A stretch of DNA of 22,428 nucleotides from Coptodactyla brooksi (lineage: Eukaryota > Arthropoda > Insecta > Coleoptera > Scarabaeidae): positions 1 to 22,428 of the forward strand of contig JAWQRM010000468.1 of the NCBI GenBank assembly GCA_033557675.1, read 5' to 3'. Numbering within the stretch: position 1 is the stretch's first letter; every line of letters begins with the position of its first letter. Made by a program: the position numbers and the translations under genes. The notes under the pieces are model-generated. The model searched no databases, was not told where the DNA came from, and saw only the letters and a list, made by a program, of their open reading frames with translations. Shown here one piece after another: positions 10,601 through 19,600 of this stretch.

Positions 10601-13600
10601 CTTCACTACAAGGAACTATAATTTCTTCTGTTTGGATATCTAAAGATTCTTCTATGTTAATTTGACCTGTGTCATCTATTTGACTCTGCTTTGTGCTGCA
10701 GCCCTCAATCTTTTCTTCAAAAAGAATAGCATCCTTTCTAGTACATTCTTCATTTCCAAAAGCATTTGGAGACTTTTTCATGTTAATCTCACGTATTTCA
10801 TCTACTTCGGTATGCTTTGTGTTGCAACCCTCAATATTTTCTTCAAGAACAATTGTATTGTCTCCAGCACGTTCTTCATTTTGAAGAGCATTTGGAGGTT
10901 CTTCTACATTAATCTCACATATTTTATCTGTCTCAGAGTGGTGTATCTCACAGTCTTCAATATTTTCTATAGAAAGAACAGCATTGTCTGTAGTACATTC
11001 ATTCCCTAGAGCATTTAAATCCCCTTCCACATAAATTTCACGTGTTTCATCTATCTCACTGTGGTTACTCTCACAGTCTTTAGTATTTTCTACGGAAACA
11101 ATTACATCATCTCTAATACTTTCTTCTTTCCCTACAACATTTGGAGACTCTTCCATATTAATCTCAATTATTTCATCTGTCTCAGAGCAGTTTATCTCAC
11201 AGCATTCAATATTTTCCACAGAAACAATTGCATCATCTCTAGTACACTCTTCATTTTCTAGAGCATTTGAAGCCCCTTCCCCATAAATCTGACATGTATC
11301 ATCTGTCTCAGTGTAGTTTGTCTCACATTCTTTAGTCTTTTGTACAGAAACAGTTGCGTCATCTTTGATGCATTCTTGGTTTCCTAAAGCATTTGAAGCA
11401 TCTTTGACATTAATCTCACTTGTTTCATCTATCTTACTATGGTTTGTCTCACAGTATTCAATCTTTTTTACAGAAACAATTGTATCCTCTCCAGTATATT
11501 CTTTATTCCGAAGACCATATGGAAGCTCTTCTATATTATTTTGGTCTGTTTTATCTGCCTTGCTACAGTTTGTGTCATAGTCATCTGTCATTTCTTCAAA
11601 AATAATTGTATCATCACCAGTATATTCTACATTCCGAGGTATTATATAATCTTCATTGTGCGGCACCACATCTTGGGTTAGGGTATTTTTGCAATGTTCT
11701 TCATCTACGTGGATGTGTGGGACCTCTTTTGTGTCAACCTCTTTTCCCTTTGCTTCAGAAGCAATTCTATCTTCTTCTGAATGAAATCCAGTTTGTTCTT
11801 CATTAAGCTCTGTCATTGTGGATTCCACAAGCCGAACATCTTCATGAGGTATATCTGTTGTTTTATGTGATTGATTATCATTTTCACCACGATTCTTTTG
11901 ATGGTTCTTAACTTCTTCATCAGAATCAATTGCACCTTCTTTGGAATCAAGTCCAGTTTGTTCTTCATTAAGAAGATCTGTCATTTTGGTTTCCACAAGA
12001 TGATCATTTTTATCAGGTATATTTGTTGTCTTATGTGATTGATTTTTATTTTCACCAATATGTTCATGTTGGTGATTCTTCTCCTTATCTGTCTGTATTG
12101 CCTCATTGTGTATTTCCAAACGACTATCTAGCTTTCTGTCATTTGACTCCAACTGATCATTATTTATTGCTTTGGCATTGTTTACTTGAGTATGTATCAA
12201 GGCAGTATTAACATTGTCTGTGCTATCAACCACATCTTTTTTTATTAAACCATTTTGTGGACCACTGACATTTTCATCATCGTACATTTCTAAGTCGTTA
12301 AGGAAAGCGGATGTTTTCTTGTTTATTTTACAGTATTTACGTTGCTTTTTATTTTTTGCTACAGGACGATGTAATTCCTGTAAGTGTTTACTTCTCGTAA
12401 CACATTCCTTATTCTTTCCAGAAATCTTAGTGATTTTTGTAGCATTGCTTTTAGCAATACGTCTCCCACCAGTATGTTTGTATCCTATGAATTCTTTGGA
12501 CTCTTCTTCACAAATTAGATTTTTAGTAGCTTTTTTGAAAACACCGTTTAAAGTCATCTGCTCTGTTACATTATTTACTAGATTCTTTCTTCTTGTCTTT
12601 CTGTTCTGTTTCTTATCTTTAACAGTGATCTTTTCCATTAATTCATAATTTTTTAGAAACAACTCTTTTTCTTGAGCACGATCTTTTATTGCGTTATCAA
12701 TATGGCTCTTCTTTTTACTCCTTCTACTCTGTTTTTTATCTTTAATGTCTGGGCCATTAACAATATTAAAACGAATTACTTCGCGTATTTTACATACGTC
12801 CACAAAATTTTCAGTATTAACAGTGTTAGCAGATATTTCGTTTTCTGCTACATTTAGTATTAAAGCTTTGTCTTTCTTTCGCTTCCTATTGTTTGTTGCC
12901 CTTGTTTGTCTACTCTGAACTTTCAGTTCTTGTGGAGGTTTTTCAATCTCATTTTCTAGAGTTTCCACGTCTATTTGTTTCACATCAGTTACCTCAATAT
13001 TTATTTCTTTATTTCCTTGAAGTGTGGTGGAAGGTTTTTCTAATATTTCAGACACAAGTTCATTTTCAGTTAAGCAACCTTCTAGCAAACTTTGTTCTTT
13101 TTGTATATTAAAATTTTCATTGATATTTTCAGAAATACCATTTATGTTCCTTTTCCTTCTATCCTTCGTTACTTTCTTTTGATTTTTGCTGAATTTTTTT
13201 ACGTCAGAAGGACTAAATTGCTGGTATTTTTCTTCAGATTGCACAACAACGTCCATTATTCTTTCCACAATATTACTCACAATGGTATTCAAATTTCCTT
13301 CTGCAAATTTATTGACCGTCACCTTTGCAATACTTTTATCAGTGAAATCAGCTTGTCTATCTTCTTTAACATCTTCGAATGGTTGCCAAATTTTAACTTT
13401 TTTTTCTGCTGCTGTTTCAGTATTATTTATTGTGGGTTGTATTTTCTCAATAATCTGACATTCTGGAAGTATTAATGGTCCACATATTTCCTCACAGGTA
13501 TGTTCCATTACTTCTAGCTCTTGCCTTACGTTCAACATACTTATCACTTCTACTTGTTTTATTTGCTTATCTCTCATTTTGTTCGTTGAAGTTCTTTTTG

Positions 13601-16600
13601 GCTTTATGGGTGCAATATATTGTGGTTTCAAATCCGCCGTCTTTTCATTAATTATTTCAATTGAAACCTCTGGATTCAGCATAGTCTTCTTTGACAAATT
13701 CAACGGTGTGTCGTTGTGCACAATAGATGTGGGGTAATCTATTCTCTCAATTGTAAGTCCATTTCTTAGGTTGTACGGTATGTTTAATATATCTTCAGCG
13801 CTGTAATCAGTGATTGGTTTATTTTCTACTATTGCAACCGCATTTTTATTATTTTTTGATCTGGTTGTTCTTCTTGTAACTTTGGATTCTATTAAATTTG
13901 CATCTTCAAGCTTAGATTTCTCTTTCGAACGCTGTGATTTTAATTTAGGTGTTGTTATTCCTTCGTTTAAAGCATTCTTATCCTCAGAAACTTCGATATC
14001 TTTACTCTTCTTGCTCCTGACTATCAGTTCACTTTCCTTGAAAAGTGGCATACCTTTGCTTCTAGTGCATCTACCTATAGTAATGACCTCATCATCAAAT
14101 CTAACATTCTTCTTTCTGCCCTTCTTTGGTTTAGTAGAAGTTTTGCTTAGGACATTTTTCGGTTTTGGATCTATTACCAAATTTTCAGTTTTCATATCTT
14201 TTTGCAACATTGAGTTGATATTGGAAGTAAGCAGTTTATCTTTAAAATTATTTTCTTCAAACAATTTATTTAAATCATTCCTAGTCGTTTCTTCGGCAAT
14301 GACTAAGCTATCTTTGAAACTGTCACAGCTGTCATCACTAGATGTAGATTGCTGTCCTATACTATAAGTTGCATCATAAACTCTGTGAGGTGATTGTTTA
14401 CCAACAACTCCTGTAAATGCATTTGGTTTAAAGTTACTTCTCGACTTTACAGTATTTTTTTGTGTAAGGTTTTTTCTTTCAATAAAAGATTGCTTATTGG
14501 GTATTATTAACCTACTTCTTGCCTGCTTATTCGTACCATTTTTATTTTTATTACCTTCAGGTGTAACTGGCATATATTTGCACTTGTTTGCAATTTCTGC
14601 AAGTACATTTAAATCACTGTCGTCAGAAAGACGTCTCTCATGTACAACTTCAGCATCAGTAATGCTTACATTTTGTGAGAGTGATACATCATTATGTGCA
14701 TATATTTCCTTTTCAGGAAGTTCTTCAATTCTAATTTCAACAGACCTATCAAAGTCATTGTTGTTTTCAGGTATGCTATATGTAATTGAGCAATAGTTGT
14801 GTTGAGCAGTGTTACTATTATAAAGTTCTTCTAGCTCAGATTTTGCATCTTCTTCAGTTGTTACCGTCTTATTACGATCTGAAACTCCTAAAGTACTGTC
14901 TGCAACTGGTATATCACTGTTTACAAAATGGTAGTTTTCAGTTGAGTGGTAATACGAAAAATTACTAACTGATGTTACGCCTTGTTTAACCACTACATCT
15001 TCAGTTGGCGAGTGGACAGAACTTATTAATTTAATGTTTTCATCAGTATCTTGGCGTATCAAAACAGTTTGAATTTTACTAATACTTTCATTGTTTACAC
15101 TTTTTTGGTCAGCAAACACTTTACAGGTATGTTCAATATTTTTCGCATTTTCTTCTCCACTACTTCCAACCATTATTCTATTACATTCCATATCATCTTG
15201 GTTTAAATCATTGACAACAGTATGTGGTTTAGTGCTTTGACCACTATTCTCTAATACTATTTCACCAGTAATTTGGGAATTTTCGAATTCATTGTCTGTG
15301 TTAACTGTAACGATCTCCTCTAATTTGTTATTAATTGCTGGTAACAAGATTGATTGTGATAATTTAGATGTGTTTTCTACATCAATCTGTTCATTGCATA
15401 TCACTGTTTCATTTGTATGTGCAGCGTCTAAAGATAACTCTAATCGGTCAGCATTAGAATTTGTAGAATTGGAATAATCTTGAAATTCTTCTAAAAGTGT
15501 ATTGCTTAATTTTTGATTTGGTGATACAGAATTCTGTAAAATGTCATCCTCATACTCTTCAAGGTTGTTCCTATCTTCCATACATGGCAAAATTGCTGGC
15601 AGATTTTCTTCACTTCTGTGTTGTTCTGTATCATTAGTCTTGATAATATCTTTGAGGCTTTCGGTAAGTGCTAACGTATTTTCTGGGCAACTTATCAAAG
15701 ATTCATTTTCAAGATTAACTTCAGTATTAAAATCATCTTCATTGATATTTCGTTTAATATTGTTACTTTCCGTAATTGATAAAGTGTTCGGTGTTAAGAT
15801 TTGAGAACTTTCCTTGTTTGGTCTCTGTTCTATTATGTCAGAACTTCTCAATATAGTTTCATTTCGGTGGCGATTTTCTTCAGAATTGAGATTTTCCGTA
15901 ATTGACAAACTAGTTTCTGACATGTTTACAGGACCTTCTTTATCGACTGGCTTATGGAAGCTACTTAATGCAGATTCATTTTCTCGATTAACACCAGTAT
16001 CAGGACTCGATATGTCAAAATTCTCTGGTGCTTTTTGGTCGTGTTCTTCGCTTGTGTGTTGTTCTAATCTATCAGTAGTCCCATTTTTTTCAGAATTAGC
16101 TATAGCATTAAACTCCACTTCTCGGCAACATTCCTTCAATGAATTTTGAGAACTTCCGTCACTATTTCGCTGTTCAACAATGTTGTTTCTGTTTGGTGCA
16201 ACTTCATTTTCAGCTGTAATTTCACCGGTAAAATTCTCTTTTTGAAAGCCGTTCTCAGGACTCGTTTTACTTTCTGTAATTAATAAAATATTCTCTAATA
16301 ATTTCTCCGGATTTTCTTTGCATTCTTGCTTTTCTAATGTGCCAAAGTTATTCATTATAGCGTCATTTTCGGAATTAACTGCAACATTGGCAGCCATCTC
16401 TTGGAAATTTTCCAAAATGTTTTTGTTGCTTTCCTTAAATGGTAAATAATTATCTGATATATTTTTAAGAGTTTCATAATTCGTTTTTTCTTCTAATATA
16501 TCAGTGGTGCAAGCTTTATCTTCCTTAGGTTTTTCTTTAACATCATGAATTAATTCTCTCTCATGTGGGGACAGATGTTCCGAAATAGTTTGATCTTGTT

Positions 16601-19600
16601 TAGATTTATTCTTGACATTCCTATTATAGTCTTTCTCATTGGATAGACATTCTCCATTACCAAAATTAAGATTATCATCATAATTTGACTTATTCTTTTC
16701 TATTTCATATTCAATGGTTTCGTTAACACTATGTTCCACGATAATATGATCCTTCAAATTAATTAATTTGTCCATAGTATTTTCCTCCTCAACTCCAGCC
16801 TCCTTAGTTCCATGGGCTTTGTGGGTAGTCTCAGTGTTTGCAATGTCAAAAACATCTGTATCTTTTCCCTTCTTTATGTTTTGAAGATTTTTTTCCACTT
16901 CAATTATGTCATCAGCATTTTGAACATAATCGATTATAGTGTTTAAAAGATCAAGAATAACTTCATCATTTTCATCATGTGTTAATGAAATATCTTGTAT
17001 TACAGGAGTAATTTCAGGTAATGTTTCAAGTCTTGCAGACTTATTTTGCAGAATATTATCTAAACCAGTTGTTATTTCGATATTTTTGGTACAAGGTTCT
17101 TCTGTTTTATTTGCATTTGAATCAGTAACAATGTTATCATTTTTATCAGATCTTTTTGAGACATTACCATATTTTTCTGTATTTTGTGTTAAGTTTTCTA
17201 AATTATCCTTTTCGTCATAATTCGTGGAAACATAAGAAGGGGTTAAACAACTATCTGCACTATCGTAATATTTTTCATAATTCTTCCCTGATAATTGAGA
17301 ACTGGTGTGTACGTGATCAATTGAGCTATGGTCTGAAGTATCAGAGTTAATGACATCTGAAACCCTGGAAGTTTCTACGGAGCAACCATTGTTAGTTTCA
17401 TGTTTTTGATAATATGGAAAGGTCGTGGTTGTGGACGTAATTTCAACACTGTGCACCGAGAAATCTAAGTCTTGACTGATTGATTCGCAATTGTTCTCTA
17501 TATCAAAAATTTGAGATGACGAAATTTCATTAACCTGATTGTCTGAAACGATCGGTTTCTTTGAAGCTTGGAGAAGTGGTTTTTTGGCAGCAATCAGCGA
17601 TGGCTGCTGAGGTATTAAAATGTCTTTCTTTGGTGCTTCCTCTGCATATTTATTCAACTGTGCATCTTCATCTTCCTCAATCACTATTTGTATCTGATGG
17701 TCACTTTTTATTTTAACCACAGTTCCATTTTTCAAAGTAATGTTACTACACCGGCTTGTCGAAGGGGGTAAGTCCATCATATCGTACTGTCGCGACTGCT
17801 TACGACTGTCCTTACTCACTAAACTCTTTAAACTTCTGCTTTTAGCTTTATTGCCCCTAACCTTACTTAAATAATCACTAGGTTTATTTTTTGTACTGTG
17901 CATGGCCTCCAATTTAACACTAGACTTAACATTTATTTGTACATCACCTTTTACACTTTTGTTGAGATCACTATTACATGTTTTAGCACTATAGTCATTG
18001 TTTTTCATCACAATTGTATCTTCGTCACTATCATCCAAGCAGATTGTTTCAATATTCTTGACTGGGTCTGCACTCTCTTTCGCACTCTTCGAATCCAGCG
18101 ACTTATCGAGCGATGACGGATTTTCCTGTCTCGAAACTGAAGGTGTTAAACATTTTTCCAATGGAGCTTGCAGTGATAGTTTACTTAGATCACAATTTAA
18201 GCCCTGTAAAAAATAATAAGTTAATGGTAGCACTTCCATTTATTACAACTATTACCAATGGTTCTTCATCAGTATCATACTCCTCTGGTAATTCATTGAT
18301 GTCATAAAGTGATAGCATTTTAACTGCTGGATTTGAAGTAGTAATACTGCAAACACCCATTGTGCTTCTCTTCACAGTATTCCATAAATCAAGTTTCTTT
18401 AACAGTTTTCTGTGAAAAATAAGAATTTCTTTAAATGTATTATTCTTTCGAAAATATAATATCAGAGGGGGTAACTCAATAGTTAAAAGTTAACTATTAA
18501 AAAAAGTTTAAAGCACCATATCTACCTTATTGCAAACTAAAGTAGTACAGTCATATAAGGTACAAAAGGGGGTAACCTTGGAATGAAATGTAATAAGCTA
18601 CAAACTTGTATAAATCTGTTTTGACATTTTATATGTTGCCTCAAAAGTCTCATAGAATCTTGTGTACGCGAGTCAAGATATTCAAAGTTAAAGATCACAA
18701 AAACTGTTTTTTAAAGCATAAAATTCTCTACAAATTTTATCTTAGGAAATATTTTAAACCGTTCTTGAGATAGAGCGCAAAGAGCGCTTAGCCCAAAGTA
18801 TGATAACGCAAGGTCAATTATAGAATTCAGTTCTTAGTATTTATAAAGTTATTCACTAGAAATATTATAATTATTAACAAACCTTAACTATTTAGATGTA
18901 CACAAGATCTTATGAGATGTACAAAAGATCTTTCTTCTATCAAAGAAACGAATTTCGAAAGTTACTAGATTTAGGTATAAGTAATATATATTTCTAAAGC
19001 AGTTTGTAGAGTTCTGCACTCCAATATAAGTTTAGACATTCGTATACATGTATATTACCCAATATGAAGAGATAGTATATTAAATTCACAAACATATGAA
19101 CTTAGAGCTAAATAACTTCCAAATTATTTATAACAGACCTATAAACATACCATGAATTTTTATTTTGTTTTTGTCGGAAATCCAAATTCCATAATACACA
19201 GGCTGCTCCTGTTAAGAAGCAACAACTTTGACCTGAAATTTATTTGTAGGCTGCCTTTCCATATTCCCAAACATGAGCATATTAAAAGAACTTGCAACTT
19301 TTGTATTACCTAACAGTAATCCTCTGTACCCAGACCGATAGCAAATTTTATATATGTGGAAAAATATTGATTGAGTATCGAATTCCGTTTATATTCATTT
19401 TTAAATATTTAAAATCACTTAATAAAGAATGAGAAATATCCCTTTTATTTTTAGAGCACTGGTATAAATTCCCAGTTTTCAGCAATATTTTGGCCAGATA
19501 TATAAAGATTTGTACACTTGAACAATAAGATCTTTTAAAATTTAAAAGTTTAATTTAAATTTAAGTGAAATTTAAAAGGCGGTTGAAATTCAATGGAAAT

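Noticed and set aside
7588..17350. Many + strand reading frames of 60-185 codons opposite the giant exon
   Set aside because: They are hydrophobic, low-complexity antisense shadows of an acidic, Glu/Ser/Asn-rich coding exon. None shows splice sites, a family match or independent codon bias.
18237..18239. Independent ATG start for the giant exon at 18239
   Set aside because: It lies inside the 52-nt intron, whose donor, acceptor and phase all fit. The upstream exons give a longer, better-supported N-terminus.
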